A stretch of 64,000 nt of DNA. It comes from Porphyromonas sp. Its GTDB lineage: Bacteria > Bacteroidota > Bacteroidia > Bacteroidales > Porphyromonadaceae. Both the position numbers and the translations under genes were made by a program. Positions 1 to 11,259 of this stretch are shown piece after piece. The stretch lies in NCBI GenBank assembly GCA_022772085.1, contig JALFBN010000015.1:29875-93874 (forward strand). The letters run 5' to 3'. Position 1 is the first letter of the stretch. Every line of letters begins with the position of its first letter. The notes under the pieces are model-generated. The model had not been told where the DNA came from. It made no database searches and worked only from the letters and a program-made list of their open reading frames with translations.

Positions 1-1702
1 CCAATACAACGACTGCAGGCTTCGTGGTATGATAGGCTATATCATGCTCTGTGCCATGGTATGTAAGATAAAGGTAATTAGTCTGAGCGGGAAACTCTGC
101 TGCCAAGGTATCTATTTGTTTAACGACAGGGCGAATACCTTGCTTCTGCCGAGCAGTGCGTACTTCATTGGAAGCCTGTTCAATATCTTGGCGGTCATGT
201 TTCCAAATGGCACGAGCAATTTGGAAGTCCGAGAAGCCCTGTTGCTTAGCCTTGCGCATCAACTCAGGTGCAATACTTACCAGATCGGAATGTTGCTCTA
301 AGAGCTCTGCCGTGCAGAGTATATTCTGAAGTCGATTCAAGAACCAACGATCAATACGTGTCAATTTGTGGATATCTTCAACCGAATAGCCTGCCCTAAA
401 AGCTTTACTAATCACAAAGATACGCGTATCGGTAGGTGCCTGAAGGGCTGTATCGATATCTTTGATCACCAACTCCTTGTTCTCACAGAAGCCATGCATC
501 CCTTGACCAATCATACGAAGTCCCTTTTGAATCGCCTCCTCGAAGGTGCGACCGATAGCCATCACTTCGCCAACGCTCTTCATACTACTGCCAAGCTCAC
601 GAGAGACGCCATGGAACTTACCCAAATCCCAACGAGGAATCTTACAAACACAATAGTCGAGAGCAGGCTCAAAGAATGCCGGGGTGGAGTGAGTTACACT
701 ATTCTTGAGATCAAACAATCCGTAGCCCAAGCCCAACTTAGCAGCCACAAAGGCAAGAGGATACCCCGTGGCCTTAGAAGCAAGTGCCGAGGAGCGAGAA
801 AGGCGCGCATTAACCTCAATCACTCGATAATCTTCGCTCTCAGGATCAAGTGCATATTGTACGTTACACTCTCCTACAATGCCCAAATGACGAATAATAC
901 GGATAGCAAGCGAACGCAATTTGTGGTACTCTCGATTCGACAAAGTCTGCGAAGGAGCAATAACGATACTCTCACCTGTATGGATGCCCAAGGGATCAAA
1001 GTTTTCCATATTACATACCGTAATACAATTGTCGTAAGCATCACGTACCACCTCGTACTCAACCTCTTTCCATCCCTTTAAGCTCTTTTCGACCAATACT
1101 TGAGGTGAAAAAGAAAAGGCTTTTTCGCAAAGAAGATCCAACTCCTCCTCATTATCACAAAAACCACTACCTAAGCCACCCAGAGCAAACGCAGCTCGGA
1201 TGATTACGGGATAGCCCAACTTCTTAGCAGCCCGACGCGCGGCATCGACACTCTCAACGGCTTCACTGGCAATAGTCTTTACATCAATCTCATTGAGTTT
1301 ATCGACGAAAAGTTCACGGTCTTCCGTTGCAATAATTGTCTCTACGGGTGTACCCAATACCTTTACATTGTAACGATCTAAAATCCCCTGTCGATAAAGG
1401 GCAACACCGCAGTTGAGAGCCGTCTGTCCTCCAAAGGCAAGGAGGATGCCATCGGGACGTTCCTTCGCAATGACCTTTTCTACAAAAAAAGGCGTTACCG
1501 GGAGGAAATAAACCTCGTCTGCAACACCTTCACTCGTTTGCACTGTGGCAATATTAGGATTTATAAGTATCGTTTCAATCCCCTCCTCCCGTATAGCTTT
1601 GAGAGCTTGGGAGCCGGAATAGTCAAATTCGCCTGCTTCGCCAATTTTTAGGGCGCCGGAGCCGAGGACAAGGACCTTCTTAGGTTTGCTATTGCTTGTC
1701 AT
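1..1702 (-). CDS. carB: Carbamoyl-phosphate synthase large subunit, N-terminal half (runs off the window)
   Basis: This is the first 567 codons of CarB, starting at the ATG at 1702 and open at the left edge, so the C-terminal carbamate-phosphorylating half is not visible. The translation opens with [20 protein letters not shown], followed by a bacterial CarB ATP-grasp domain containing [12 protein letters not shown] near residue 90 and [20 protein letters not shown] near residue 300, both typical of the carboxyphosphate site. The oligomerisation domain follows. It would act with CarA to make carbamoyl phosphate from glutamine, bicarbonate and ATP for arginine and pyrimidine synthesis. It follows carA by 43 bases on the same strand, so cotranscription is likely. 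The family assignment is firm; only the length is unknown. Confidence 0.95.
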   Translation of the reverse strand, partial: MTSNSKPKKVLVLGSGALKIGEAGEFDYSGSQALKAIREEGIETILINPNIATVQTSEGVADEVYFLPVTPFFVEKVIAKERPDGILLAFGGQTALNCGVALYRQGILDRYNVKVLGTPVETIIATEDRELFVDKLNEIDVKTIASEAVESVDAARRAAKKLGYPVIIRAAFALGGLGSGFCDNEEELDLLCEKAFSFSPQVLVEKSLKGWKEVEYEVVRDAYDNCITVCNMENFDPLGIHTGESIVIAPSQTLSNREYHKLRSLAIRIIRHLGIVGECNVQYALDPESEDYRVIEVNARLSRSSALASKATGYPLAFVAAKLGLGYGLFDLKNSVTHSTPAFFEPALDYCVCKIPRWDLGKFHGVSRELGSSMKSVGEVMAIGRTFEEAIQKGLRMIGQGMHGFCENKELVIKDIDTALQAPTDTRIFVISKAFRAGYSVEDIHKLTRIDRWFLNRLQNILCTAELLEQHSDLVSIAPELMRKAKQQGFSDFQIARAIWKHDRQDIEQASNEVRTARQKQGIRPVVKQIDTLAAEFPAQTNYLYLTYHGTEHDIAYHTTKPAVVVL

Positions 1703-1745
1703 GATGTCTCTCTTTGTTTCTTGAATATAATTGTAGTATTGGGGG

Positions 1746-2813
1746 TTAAAGAAGTGAGAGGAATTCCTCAAAGAGGAAAAGAGTATCCTTGGGACCACCA
1801 CACGCCTCGGGGTGGAACTGTACCGAACGGAAAGGCTTTGTCTTGTGTTTGATCCCCTCATTAGACTGATCATTGAGGTTGATAAACCACTCTTCCCATT
1901 CACCATTGAGTGTAGAGCCATCCACGGCAAAACTGTGATTTTGACTCGTGATATAGCACTGGTTCGTACCTACCATACGTACAGGCTGATTGTGGCTTCG
2001 GTGCCCATATTTCAGTTTGTAAATTTGAGCTCCTGCAGCAAGAGAGAGTAATTGATTACCCATACAGATTCCATACAGAGGTTTATCACCTTCGATAGCC
2101 TTACGCAGATGCTCTACTGTCTTGGTGCACATTTCAGGGTTACCAGGACCATTGCTCACAAAAATACCATCGTACTCGAGGAGCGTAAAGTCATAGTCCC
2201 AAGGTACGCGTATCACGGTAGTATCCTCACGTAGTAGCTGACGGATGATGTTGTGTTTTACCCCACAGTCGATCAAAACGATCTTTTTAGCACCACTACC
2301 ATAGTAGATCACCTCCTGAGTAGAGGCCTTAGCAACGAGATTCTGTTCCTCCCAATGTTCATCCACTGCAGGGGCCTCCACCTCTTCAATTACAATTGTC
2401 CCTTTTTGCGATCCATGCTCCCGAAGGTGCTTGGTAAGAGCTCTTGTATCGATACCCGAGAGGCCAACAGTATTTTCCTTTTGAAGATACTCTGCCAAGG
2501 AACAGGAGGCATTCCAATGGCTGTATTCTTCGGAATAATCCGCAACGACAATAGCCTGCATGTAGATCCGTTCACTCTCTAAATGAAGGGCAATCCCATC
2601 CGAAGAAATAGCATTAGAAGGCACACCGTAGTTCCCCACCATAGGGTAAGTCATAACTATGATTTGCCCCATATAACTTGGGTCGGTGAGACTTTCGGGA
2701 TAACCATTCATTGCGGTATTGAATACCACTTCCCCGATGATATTTTTTTCTGCACCAAAAGAATAGCCTGCAAATGAAGTACCATCTTGTAGCGTTAGAG
2801 TTGCTTTCTTCAT
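1746..2813 (-). CDS. carA: Carbamoyl-phosphate synthase small (glutaminase) subunit
   Basis: A 355-residue CarA, close to the usual length. The N-terminal CPSase small-chain domain covers roughly residues 1-145 and a class I glutamine amidotransferase domain the rest. The catalytic triad is visible: Cys250 in GICMGNQ, with His334 and Glu336 in HPE. It hydrolyses glutamine and passes ammonia to CarB. The frame opens at 2834, but that ATG lies inside the end of purF; the ATG at 2813 begins [11 protein letters not shown] one base after the purF stop and is preferred. It sits between purF and carB in one transcriptional direction. Confidence 0.96.
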   Translation of the reverse strand: MKKATLTLQDGTSFAGYSFGAEKNIIGEVVFNTAMNGYPESLTDPSYMGQIIVMTYPMVGNYGVPSNAISSDGIALHLESERIYMQAIVVADYSEEYSHWNASCSLAEYLQKENTVGLSGIDTRALTKHLREHGSQKGTIVIEEVEAPAVDEHWEEQNLVAKASTQEVIYYGSGAKKIVLIDCGVKHNIIRQLLREDTTVIRVPWDYDFTLLEYDGIFVSNGPGNPEMCTKTVEHLRKAIEGDKPLYGICMGNQLLSLAAGAQIYKLKYGHRSHNQPVRMVGTNQCYITSQNHSFAVDGSTLNGEWEEWFINLNDQSNEGIKHKTKPFRSVQFHPEACGGPKDTLFLFEEFLSLL

Positions 2814-2814
2814 A

Positions 2815-4707
2815 TTACTCTTTATGCCAATCATTTTCTACATAGTTGATAAATGCCTCATTGACGAGGTGTGCCCCGCCAGGTGTTGGGAAATTACCCG
2901 TAAAGTACCAATCGCCGGGATTGTTGGGAATTGCTTCATGCAGTCCCTCAATACTCTGAAAAACGATCTTTACCTCTGCCTTGAGATGGGCAGGTTTTAC
3001 GAGCTCTACGATCTTTTCCGAGATCTCCTCCGATGTAAACGGCTTGTATATCGCCTTTACGACATTGGGGACAAAGTTGTTTCGGGAGACCTTACGAAGA
3101 CTCAAGGCTTCGCGGTACTGTTGCTCAATAATATAGTTTGTACCACGATCTCTATGCAGTGCAATGGCAGCGCGGAAAGCGATAAACTCTTTCATGCGAC
3201 TCATATCAATCCCATAGCAATCGGGGTAGCGGATCTGAGGAGAACTTGAGACAATCACAATCAGTTTAGGTCCAATGCGGTCAAGTATTTTGAGGATGCT
3301 CTGCTTGATCGTTGTACCACGAACAATACTATCGTCAATGATCACCAAATTGTCCACATCCTGTTTGATACTACCGTAGGTAACGTCATAGACGTGAGCT
3401 GCCAGATCATTACGACTCTGCCCTTCTGCAATAAAAGTACGTAGTTTAATATCTTTGATCGCTACCTTCTCGGTGCGAATCTTCCGCTGAATGATCGCCT
3501 TCAGTTCTTCCTCTGATAGAGAACCTTGTCCCTTTTTAAGGGCAAGAAGTTTTTCTTTATTGAGGTGATCATTGAGCCCCTCTACCATACCATAATAGGC
3601 GACTTCTGCCGTATTGGGTACAAAGGAAAAAACCGAATGATCAAGGTCATTGCCGATAGATTGAAGAATCTGTGGCGTAAGAAGATAGCCCAACTTCTTA
3701 CGCTCTTTATAAATATCTACATCACTGCCTCTAGAAAAATAGATGCGTTCAAAGGAACAAGCCTTGAGTGTATCGGGTGCAAGGATCTGCTCCAATCGGG
3801 TCACCCCTCGCTGATTGATCAGAAGCGATTGCCCCGGCATAAGCTCCTTGATCGCCTCGTGCGATACATTCATCACGGTTTGGATCACAGGACGCTCCGA
3901 TGCAATCACGGCGATCTCCTCATCCAAATAGTAGAATGCGGGTCTAATACCATGGGCATCTCGTACGGCGTACATCTCGCCACTCCCCGTTAGCCCACAC
4001 ATCACGAAGCCACCATCCCACAAGGGAGCAGCCTTACGCAGGGCTTGAGCTAGGTCTATCTTTTCCTCAATGTAGTGGGTAATATCCATTCCTCTGAGGT
4101 TGTGCTCCAAACGTCCCATTGTGTAGACACGCTCCACCTCTCGATCCAAACGATGTCCAATCTGCTCTAGGAGGATGTGCATATCGCTGATCACCCTAGG
4201 GTGTTGTCCCTTACTTGTAATGGCATCGAAGATGGCATCCACATTGGTTAGATTGAAGTTCCCACAAATTGCGAGGGAACGCGCACGCCAATTGTTTCGG
4301 CGAACCATGGGATGAACGAAGGAGAGACCACTTTTTCCTGTCGTGGAATAACGGAGGTGTCCCATGTAGCATTCTCCAGCAAAAGGAATATGCGCCTCGG
4401 CAAAGATGGGATCGCTCAATTGCTCAGGGGTATAATCAGCAAACATACGGTGCGTGTTGCTAAAGATCTCTGCAATGGCACTGGCACCTTCTGCTCGCTG
4501 ACGATACAGATACTCTTCACCCGGAGCTGCATGTAGCTTTACGGAAGCAAATCCGGCTCCCTCCTGTCCTCGGTTGTGTTGTTTCTCCATAAGGAGATAG
4601 AGCTTATTGAGTCCGTACATCCACGTACCATACTTTTCTTGGTAATAGGAGAGCGGTTTGAGGAGCCGTACGAGGGCTATACCACATTCATGTTTGAGAG
4701 GTTCCAT
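2815..4707 (-). CDS. purF: Amidophosphoribosyltransferase (PurF family, long Bacteroidetes form)
   Basis: A class II glutamine amidotransferase fused to a phosphoribosyltransferase, catalysing the first committed step of purine synthesis (PRPP plus glutamine to phosphoribosylamine). The probable nucleophile is Cys8, after a seven-residue propeptide that would be removed. Amidotransferase motifs include RGQEGAGFAS (about 46-55) and GHLRYSTTG (about 116-124). The PRPP loop VIIDDSIVRGTTIK is at 454-467. At 630 residues it is longer than the E. coli enzyme (505) and carries extra segments in both halves, as I recall for the Bacteroidales form; the function of the extra segments is not evident. 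It is followed after one base by carA. Confidence 0.88.
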   Translation of the reverse strand: MEPLKHECGIALVRLLKPLSYYQEKYGTWMYGLNKLYLLMEKQHNRGQEGAGFASVKLHAAPGEEYLYRQRAEGASAIAEIFSNTHRMFADYTPEQLSDPIFAEAHIPFAGECYMGHLRYSTTGKSGLSFVHPMVRRNNWRARSLAICGNFNLTNVDAIFDAITSKGQHPRVISDMHILLEQIGHRLDREVERVYTMGRLEHNLRGMDITHYIEEKIDLAQALRKAAPLWDGGFVMCGLTGSGEMYAVRDAHGIRPAFYYLDEEIAVIASERPVIQTVMNVSHEAIKELMPGQSLLINQRGVTRLEQILAPDTLKACSFERIYFSRGSDVDIYKERKKLGYLLTPQILQSIGNDLDHSVFSFVPNTAEVAYYGMVEGLNDHLNKEKLLALKKGQGSLSEEELKAIIQRKIRTEKVAIKDIKLRTFIAEGQSRNDLAAHVYDVTYGSIKQDVDNLVIIDDSIVRGTTIKQSILKILDRIGPKLIVIVSSSPQIRYPDCYGIDMSRMKEFIAFRAAIALHRDRGTNYIIEQQYREALSLRKVSRNNFVPNVVKAIYKPFTSEEISEKIVELVKPAHLKAEVKIVFQSIEGLHEAIPNNPGDWYFTGNFPTPGGAHLVNEAFINYVENDWHKE

Positions 4708-4739
4708 ATATCGTAATATGCAGTCTACGTTAGTGGGAT

Positions 4740-6611
4740 TTAACGACCTTTTTTCTGTTGATTGCGCATTTGTTGCTGTTGTAGGCGTTGCGCCTCCTCA
4801 AGACGAGCCATAAATCCTGATTTTTTCTTGGGCTTCTTCTTGTTCTCTTCAATCTTGGCAAGTACCTTCTCTTCGTTGATCAAGAGACGACTAGCGAGGA
4901 ATTGGAGAATAGTTATCAGTGTGGAGATAAAATAGTAGTAGCAGAGACCCGAAGCATTGTTATTGAAAAAGAAAAAGAACATAACCGACATAATGTAGGG
5001 CATATACTTCATCATTTTCATCTGTTGGTTATCACCTGCTCCGGACATATTCATCGTGTATTGAGAGTAGAGGATGTTAGTTACAGCCCAAAGGAGGCAG
5101 AATAGACTTAGGTGATTACCCATGAGTCCCGAGAGAATGGGTATATCAAAATCCCAAGAGAGGATGGCATCGTAAGTCGATAGGTCGCTAGCCCACAAAA
5201 ACGATTCACCACGAAGAGCAATAGCTGTAGGGAAGAACATATACAGCGAAATGAGGAACGGCATCTGCAATAGCATCGGCAAACAACCACTCATCGGACT
5301 GGCACCTGCCTGCTTGTAGAGTGCCATTGTCTCTTGGCTTCTCTTCATCATCATGGCTTGCTCCTGACCGGGATACTTATCGTTGATCGCTTTTATTTGG
5401 GGCTTAAGCACGCGCATCTTGGCTTGGGAGAGGTAGCTCTTGAAAGTCAAGGGAGAGAGAACCGTCTTAATAATGAGGGTAAGAAGTAGTATAATCAGCC
5501 CCCAATTAGAGATGTACTTGCTTAAGAAGTCCACAATAGGTATGATCAAATGTACATTGATCCAGCGGAATACACTCCCTCCTACATAGACAAGGTGCTC
5601 TAGGTGTAGGCGGTCTTGATCTGCCTCTATCCCCTCGTCATACGCCTTCAGGAGGTGATGCTCCAACGGTCCCATGTAAAGAGTGAAACAGGCTTGGGCA
5701 TCTGCATCTCTTGTAAAGGGGAAAGTGGTACTTACCTTACACTCTTTGGTGTAATCGCCATCCTTGGGCATAACAATCTGCTCCAGATTGGAATTTTCAA
5801 ATGCGTTACCGGCATCAGCAATCCACACAGCGGAAAAGAATTTATCCTTAAAGGCAATCCAAGAGATCCGCTCATTGATTTTTTCGGTCTTCGAGCCCTT
5901 TTCGCTGAGGCGTTCCACGTTATCAGCAAGAAGTTTATAGTAAATCGCCGAATATTGATTTTCGTTTTGCCAAGAGAGCTCTTGTCTGCGAATCTTCTGA
6001 CCCAACTCCAAATCTTGATAACGCATATTGCTTGGGAAGAGACGATCGAGGTGTGCACCTCTGATGGTGAGGCGCATACGATAGTCATTGGGCAGGAGCG
6101 TATAAACAAGATCCAAGTAGGCGATACTATCGACTTGCAAGCGCATCGTAAGAGTACTATCAGCCTGACGGATAGGTTTGAAATAGAGATCTTTGGTATC
6201 TACAACACGCCCCATTACTGTACGCAAGGGGAGATTGAAGTAACTATCTTCAGGGGTAAAAAGATCTAATGGTTGCCCCTCTTGCGCCTTATATTCTTTC
6301 AGACGAGCTTGTATGGCATACCCACCGCGAGAGGAAAAGGTAACTGCTACTTTTTCATTTTCTAATTTAATGATCTGCTCTTTCCCAACAGCTTCTCCAA
6401 GCAGAGGAACCATCGTTTGCAAAGAATCTCCCGTAAGAGTCGTCGTAGATACGGCCTCCTCCTCAGGGCTATTGGCTTCTGCTACGAGCGAATCCATTTG
6501 GGTAGAGGATTGCGGGGTAGCCCCCTCCTCAGGTGTAGGTCGATTTAGAAAGGTGAACCCTATCAGTACCAATGCAATAAGGGCTACTCCAATAATTGTA
6601 TTTTTATCCAT
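4740..6611 (-). CDS. yidC: Membrane protein insertase YidC
   Basis: A 623-residue YidC/Oxa1 protein. It has an N-terminal membrane anchor (about residues 5-20), a large periplasmic beta domain (about 40-350) and a C-terminal hydrophobic insertase core with several membrane segments between about 355 and 565. The tail is strongly basic (KKKPKKKSGF and a Gln/Arg/Lys-rich end), as expected for ribosome contact. YidC inserts inner-membrane proteins alone or with Sec. It lies between pyrG upstream and purF downstream on the same strand, with 92 and 32 base gaps. SecA is also in this window but in a separate gene run. Confidence 0.96.
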   Translation of the reverse strand: MDKNTIIGVALIALVLIGFTFLNRPTPEEGATPQSSTQMDSLVAEANSPEEEAVSTTTLTGDSLQTMVPLLGEAVGKEQIIKLENEKVAVTFSSRGGYAIQARLKEYKAQEGQPLDLFTPEDSYFNLPLRTVMGRVVDTKDLYFKPIRQADSTLTMRLQVDSIAYLDLVYTLLPNDYRMRLTIRGAHLDRLFPSNMRYQDLELGQKIRRQELSWQNENQYSAIYYKLLADNVERLSEKGSKTEKINERISWIAFKDKFFSAVWIADAGNAFENSNLEQIVMPKDGDYTKECKVSTTFPFTRDADAQACFTLYMGPLEHHLLKAYDEGIEADQDRLHLEHLVYVGGSVFRWINVHLIIPIVDFLSKYISNWGLIILLLTLIIKTVLSPLTFKSYLSQAKMRVLKPQIKAINDKYPGQEQAMMMKRSQETMALYKQAGASPMSGCLPMLLQMPFLISLYMFFPTAIALRGESFLWASDLSTYDAILSWDFDIPILSGLMGNHLSLFCLLWAVTNILYSQYTMNMSGAGDNQQMKMMKYMPYIMSVMFFFFFNNNASGLCYYYFISTLITILQFLASRLLINEEKVLAKIEENKKKPKKKSGFMARLEEAQRLQQQQMRNQQKKGR

Positions 6612-6703
6612 ATTATTTGGTTATACTCAAGAATAAAAGCGACTTGCAGGTGATGAACAAACAACAACTTGCCCACAAGGTGAAAGATCCGTTGGAAAGC
6701 AAA

Positions 6704-8323
<1,620 letters not shown>

Positions 8324-8436
8324 TTATAAATACTCTTTAGCGTTTGTTCTTTTTACTCCGTTGGGCATAGTCCTACCTTTGTCTTTATTGAGAGGCGCAT
8401 TCCACACCCTCCGTTTAGGTAAGTCCATACTCCCTG

Positions 8437-8444
8437 CAAAGGTA
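8437..8444 (-). promoter_or_regulatory. Candidate -7 box for pyrG
   Basis: On the minus strand this reads TACCTTTG, a perfect match to the Bacteroidetes -7 consensus TAnnTTTG. A TTTG lies upstream, but the spacing (12 bases) is shorter than the usual 19-21, so the -33 element is uncertain. Confidence 0.5.
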
Positions 8445-8449
8445 CAATT

Positions 8450-8640
8450 TTGCGAACAAACTACACCCCACCCGCCGAACAAAAAAAAAGACCTTTTCGT
8501 GAAACTCTAAAATACCCCAGCCCTGCATTTTTCCACTCTCAGGCAAAAGTTTTTTGTTTCACAGGCTCTGTTTCAAGAAGCCTTGCCCCGTATTTTTTTA
8601 ATCCTGCACAGGCAGTCAATCTCCTCACCAAAAGAAAATG
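8450..8640. repeat. Intergenic region with imperfect CAGGC-A-rich repeats
   Basis: This part of the 378-base gap between pyrG and tRNA-Cys holds no gene. It has several short blocks of the form CAGGC followed by A or T tracts (CTCAGGCAAAAGTTTTTT, TCACAGGCTCTG, GCACAGGCAG) and long A and T runs, weakly resembling the T-rich intergenic elements at 23942, 37684 and 52001. The function is unknown. Confidence 0.3.
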
Positions 8641-8650
8641 GGTACAAGCC

Positions 8651-8680
8651 TTGCACATTTCAAGTTTATTATTACCTTTG
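8651..8680 (+). promoter_or_regulatory. Promoter of tRNA-Cys
   Basis: TTG at 8651-8653 and TACCTTTG at 8673-8680, 19 bases apart, match the Bacteroidetes -33/-7 arrangement. Transcription would start a few bases before the tRNA. Confidence 0.7.
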
Positions 8681-8698
8681 CACCCAGAAAAACGAGAA

Positions 8699-8769
8699 GG
8701 TTCGTTGGCCGAGTGGTTAGGCACCGGTCTGCAAAACCGTTTACGGCGGTTCGATTCCGCCACGAACCT
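8699..8769 (+). tRNA. tRNA-Cys (anticodon GCA)
   Basis: A complete cloverleaf: acceptor GGTTCGT pairs with ACGAACC, the D arm is GCC/GGC, the anticodon loop CTGCAAA gives GCA, and the T arm is GGCGG-TTCGATT-CCGCC. The discriminator base is T, as required for cysteine tRNA. One mismatch is seen at the outer end of the anticodon stem. CCA is not encoded. Confidence 0.95.
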
Positions 8770-8780
8770 CAAGAAGATGA

Positions 8781-8842
8781 GGAGTACTATGATACTTCCT
8801 AGCAGTAGGAATGAGGATCATAAGTGCTCCTTTTCGTTTTTC
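8781..8842 (+). terminator. Terminator of tRNA-Cys
   Basis: A long imperfect hairpin (GGAG...ATGAT paired with ATCAT...CTCC, with inner TTCCTA/TAGGAA) followed by TTTTCGTTTTT, just after the tRNA. Confidence 0.6.
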
Positions 8843-8982
8843 TGAAGAGACTTGATCAATGTATGATCGGTGCGGTATGAGGCAATACTTCCCCTCCCGG
8901 ATGATTTGGTGGATTTTCTGCTTGAAAGAAGATCCTATACTCTACCCACGAGGCTCACAAGGACGATACATTGCCCAAGATT

Positions 8983-9017
8983 TTTGTGCAGGGTTATTAA
9001 AAAAAGAACTAACTTTG
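8983..9017 (+). promoter_or_regulatory. Candidate promoter of the DUF177-rpmF unit
   Basis: TTTG at 8983-8986 and TAACTTTG at 9010-9017. The 23-base spacing is slightly long. The predicted start leaves a leader of about 50 bases before the ATG at 9076. Confidence 0.5.
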
Positions 9018-9075
9018 CAGGGGATTTTGTGTGGGTAGCTATATCCACCTAGAGAAAAAGAGCAGCATAAAGTAG

Positions 9076-9576
9076 ATGACAGAGGTACGTTACATACTCA
9101 GCTTTAAGGGATTACCCGAAGGAGATTTCAAAGAAGTCTTCACGTTGAGTGGTGACTTCTTGACTACGATTGAGGGATTCGATATCCTAGGTGGTGAGGT
9201 CAAAGTTGAAGCAGAAGGTTCTCGTTGTGGAGACAATTTCGAAGTAGACTTCGTCCTTAGTGGCAAAATCCAAACGCTCTGCGACCGATGCAACACTCCT
9301 TTGACAGTCTCTTTGGATGCAGTTTTCCCCGTGGACTTTTCTTTTGGAGAGAGCACCAAGGAGGTTGCGGACAACGTATTTGTAGTCTCTCGCAACGAAC
9401 CGGAGTTTGTGCTTGATGAACTCTTTTGGCAATGGGTTGTGCTGGCGATACCGATGCGCAAAGTTCATCCCGAGGGTGCTTGTAGCGAAGCCGTTGAGGA
9501 CTTCTTCCGCAAACAGCAAAGAGATACCAAAGATGCTCGCTGGGCGAGCCTCGAGCAGATAGAATTTGATAAATAG
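9076..9576 (+). CDS. yceD: DUF177 (YceD-family) protein
   Basis: A 166-residue protein of the DUF177/YceD family, almost always encoded just before ribosomal protein L32, as here (28-base gap to rpmF). A Cys pair motif LCDRCNTPL near residues 73-81 is a family hallmark. In other bacteria YceD is linked to 23S rRNA and L32 levels; the exact activity is not settled. The start ATG at 9076 follows an A/G-rich leader. The family is called from the Cys motif, the size and the gene context. Confidence 0.85.
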   Translation: MTEVRYILSFKGLPEGDFKEVFTLSGDFLTTIEGFDILGGEVKVEAEGSRCGDNFEVDFVLSGKIQTLCDRCNTPLTVSLDAVFPVDFSFGESTKEVADNVFVVSRNEPEFVLDELFWQWVVLAIPMRKVHPEGACSEAVEDFFRKQQRDTKDARWASLEQIEFDK

Positions 9577-9604
9577 TAAAACAAGAACATAAAGATATAG
9601 AACA

Positions 9605-9787
9605 ATGGCACATCCTAAACGTAGACAATCAAAGACAAGAACTCTCAAACGCAGAACTCACGATAAGGCTGCAATGCCCACTCTTGCTAAGTGTCCTCAA
9701 TGCGGTGCTTGGCACATCTATCACACCGTCTGTGGCGAATGTGGTTATTATAGAGGTAAACTAGCTATCGCCAAGGGCGACGAGTAA
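9605..9787 (+). CDS. rpmF: 50S ribosomal protein L32
   Basis: A 60-residue L32 with the usual basic N-terminus MAHPKRRQSKTRTLKRRTHD and a zinc ribbon formed by CPQC (about 36-39) and CGEC (about 49-52), so it is the zinc-binding form. It is part of the large ribosomal subunit. It follows the DUF177 gene in a conserved pair. Confidence 0.97.
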   Translation: MAHPKRRQSKTRTLKRRTHDKAAMPTLAKCPQCGAWHIYHTVCGECGYYRGKLAIAKGDE

Positions 9788-9797
9788 AAGCTCGCCG

Positions 9798-9985
9798 ATC
9801 TCTGCCTTATAGAAACCGGAAAAAGGGATATACATACAAGGGGAGAAAGCTCTTCCCGACCCTCTTTCGAGATAAGGCAGGAGGAAACTCTCTCTGTCCA
9901 CTTCGGGTCTTCAAGGGGACGGCTTCGTTCCGTGCAAGTGGGCACTCGCGCACATATCGGGCTAAAAATACGAGAGGAAAAAGCA
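9798..9985 (+). other. Structured intergenic region downstream of rpmF, possible RNA element
   Basis: This region has no open reading frame but many complementary segments: CTGCCTTAT near 9801 with ATAAGGCAG near 9873, an inner hairpin GGGAGA-AAGC-TCTTCCC at 9841-9857, CACTT/AAGTG enclosing ACGG-CTTCGTT-CCGT around 9900-9942. It is followed by a terminator at 9986-10050. It could be a long structured 3' UTR, a small RNA, or a leader for fabH. It does not show signature motifs of SRP RNA, RNase P RNA or tmRNA. Confidence 0.4.
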
Positions 9986-10050
9986 ACTTCGAGAAGTAGT
10001 GTATGTAAGAAACCCTAGGCTCTTACATAATGCCTCTCGGAGTTTTTTTT
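9986..10050 (+). terminator. Terminator after rpmF and the structured region
   Basis: The outer stem ACTTCGAGA/TCTCGGAGT (one G-T pair) encloses an inner stem TGTAAGA/TCTTACA, followed by eight T. Confidence 0.75.
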
Positions 10051-10088
10051 CTGCAACATCCGACTCCTTTAGCCATACGGCAAAAGGG

Positions 10089-10127
10089 ATAGGAAGAGGG
10101 GAGATAATCCAATATCCTATTTTTTTC
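10089..10127 (+). terminator. Second terminator or attenuator upstream of fabH
   Basis: ATAGGA at 10089-10094 pairs with TCCTAT at 10115-10120, followed by seven T. The loop is long (20 bases), so the stem is weak. It lies between the first terminator and the fabH start at 10220. Confidence 0.4.
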
Positions 10128-10219
10128 GTAATTTAGTGCCGATAAAGAACGAGCTGACAAACATACAAAACTGAAGCTACGAACAACATTGAGATAATAA
10201 ACGCATAGAAAAAACTACA

Positions 10220-11221
10220 ATGATGAATCAACTATATGCTACCATCACTGCCGTGGGAGCCTATCTTCCCGAGGAGAGATTGACCAACGCAGATTTAGAA
10301 AAAATGGTGGATACGAGCGACGAATGGATTATGTCTCGTGTGGGGATCAAAGAACGTCGTATCTTGCGCGACCCCTCTAAAGGAGCCTCCTATTTGGCTA
10401 CGGAGGCGGTGAAGGAAATGCTCGAACGCAATAATATAGATCCTCTCAGTGTCGAAGGATTGTTCCTTGCAACCAATACCGCAGACTATCACTTTCCTCC
10501 CACTTCATCGATTGTAGCTCATGATAGCGGATGCCACAATGCGTTTACCTTCGATCTTGTCTCGGCTTGTCCCAGTTGGCTCTACGCTTTGGAAACAGGA
10601 GCGAACTATATCCGTGCGGGACGTTGCAAGCGACTTGTGATTGTGGCAACCGAAAAGATGTCCGCAGCCGTAGACTATACCGACCGTCAGACCTGCCCTC
10701 TCTTCGGAGATGGATCGGGTTGCGTTCTTTTGGAAGCAACGGAAGAACCTGTGGGTGTTATGGACTCGATATTCCATACCGATGGTGTGGGACGTGCTCA
10801 CCTAATCATGAAGTCGGGAGGTTCTGCAAGCCCTGCAACAGCTGAGACAGTGGCTCGTCGTGAGCATTTTGTGTACCAAGAGGGGAGCCATGTATTCAAG
10901 TATGCCGTTAATGGCATGTCCGATGTTTGCGAGCAAGTGATGAAACGCAATAACTTGAGTCGTGAGGATATTGCGTGGTTCGTGCCTCATCAAGCCAACC
11001 TCCGCATCATTGATATGGTAGGACGTTACCTCAAAGTACCCAAAGAGAAGGTGATGATCAACATCGAAAAGTATGGTAACACCAGTTCTGCCACTATCCC
11101 CATTTGCCTTTGGGAGTGGGAGAAGCAACTCCACAAAGGAGATAACCTTATCCTTACCTCTTTTGGTGCAGGTTATACTTGGGGAGCCGTGTACCTTAAA
11201 TGGGGATACGATCCGAAGTAA
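10220..11221 (+). CDS. fabH: 3-oxoacyl-ACP synthase III (beta-ketoacyl-ACP synthase III)
   Basis: A 333-residue FabH that condenses acyl-CoA with malonyl-ACP to begin fatty acid synthesis. The catalytic triad is visible: Cys117 in [14 protein letters not shown], His257 in [11 protein letters not shown] and Asn287 in [10 protein letters not shown]. The residues after the Cys (PSW instead of the common SGF) differ from the E. coli type and may reflect primer choice, such as branched-chain acyl-CoA; that is inference. There is no plsX between rpmF and fabH, unlike many bacteria. Two ATG codons in tandem (10220, 10223) are equally good starts. Confidence 0.96.
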   Translation: MMNQLYATITAVGAYLPEERLTNADLEKMVDTSDEWIMSRVGIKERRILRDPSKGASYLATEAVKEMLERNNIDPLSVEGLFLATNTADYHFPPTSSIVAHDSGCHNAFTFDLVSACPSWLYALETGANYIRAGRCKRLVIVATEKMSAAVDYTDRQTCPLFGDGSGCVLLEATEEPVGVMDSIFHTDGVGRAHLIMKSGGSASPATAETVARREHFVYQEGSHVFKYAVNGMSDVCEQVMKRNNLSREDIAWFVPHQANLRIIDMVGRYLKVPKEKVMINIEKYGNTSSATIPICLWEWEKQLHKGDNLILTSFGAGYTWGAVYLKWGYDPK

Positions 11222-11259
11222 GACAAGTACATGACAAGAGCTTCAGCAACACGATAAAG

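Noticed and set aside
368..1081. A 237-codon plus-strand frame
   Set aside because: It lies opposite carB, which is clearly coding on the other strand.
8450..8845. A 131-codon frame running through tRNA-Cys
   Set aside because: It covers the tRNA gene, its promoter and its terminator, so it cannot be a real gene.
9798..9985. Assignment of the structured region as SRP RNA, RNase P RNA or tmRNA
   Set aside because: Signature motifs of these RNAs (for example the SRP GGAA tetraloop core or the tmRNA tRNA-like end) are not present.
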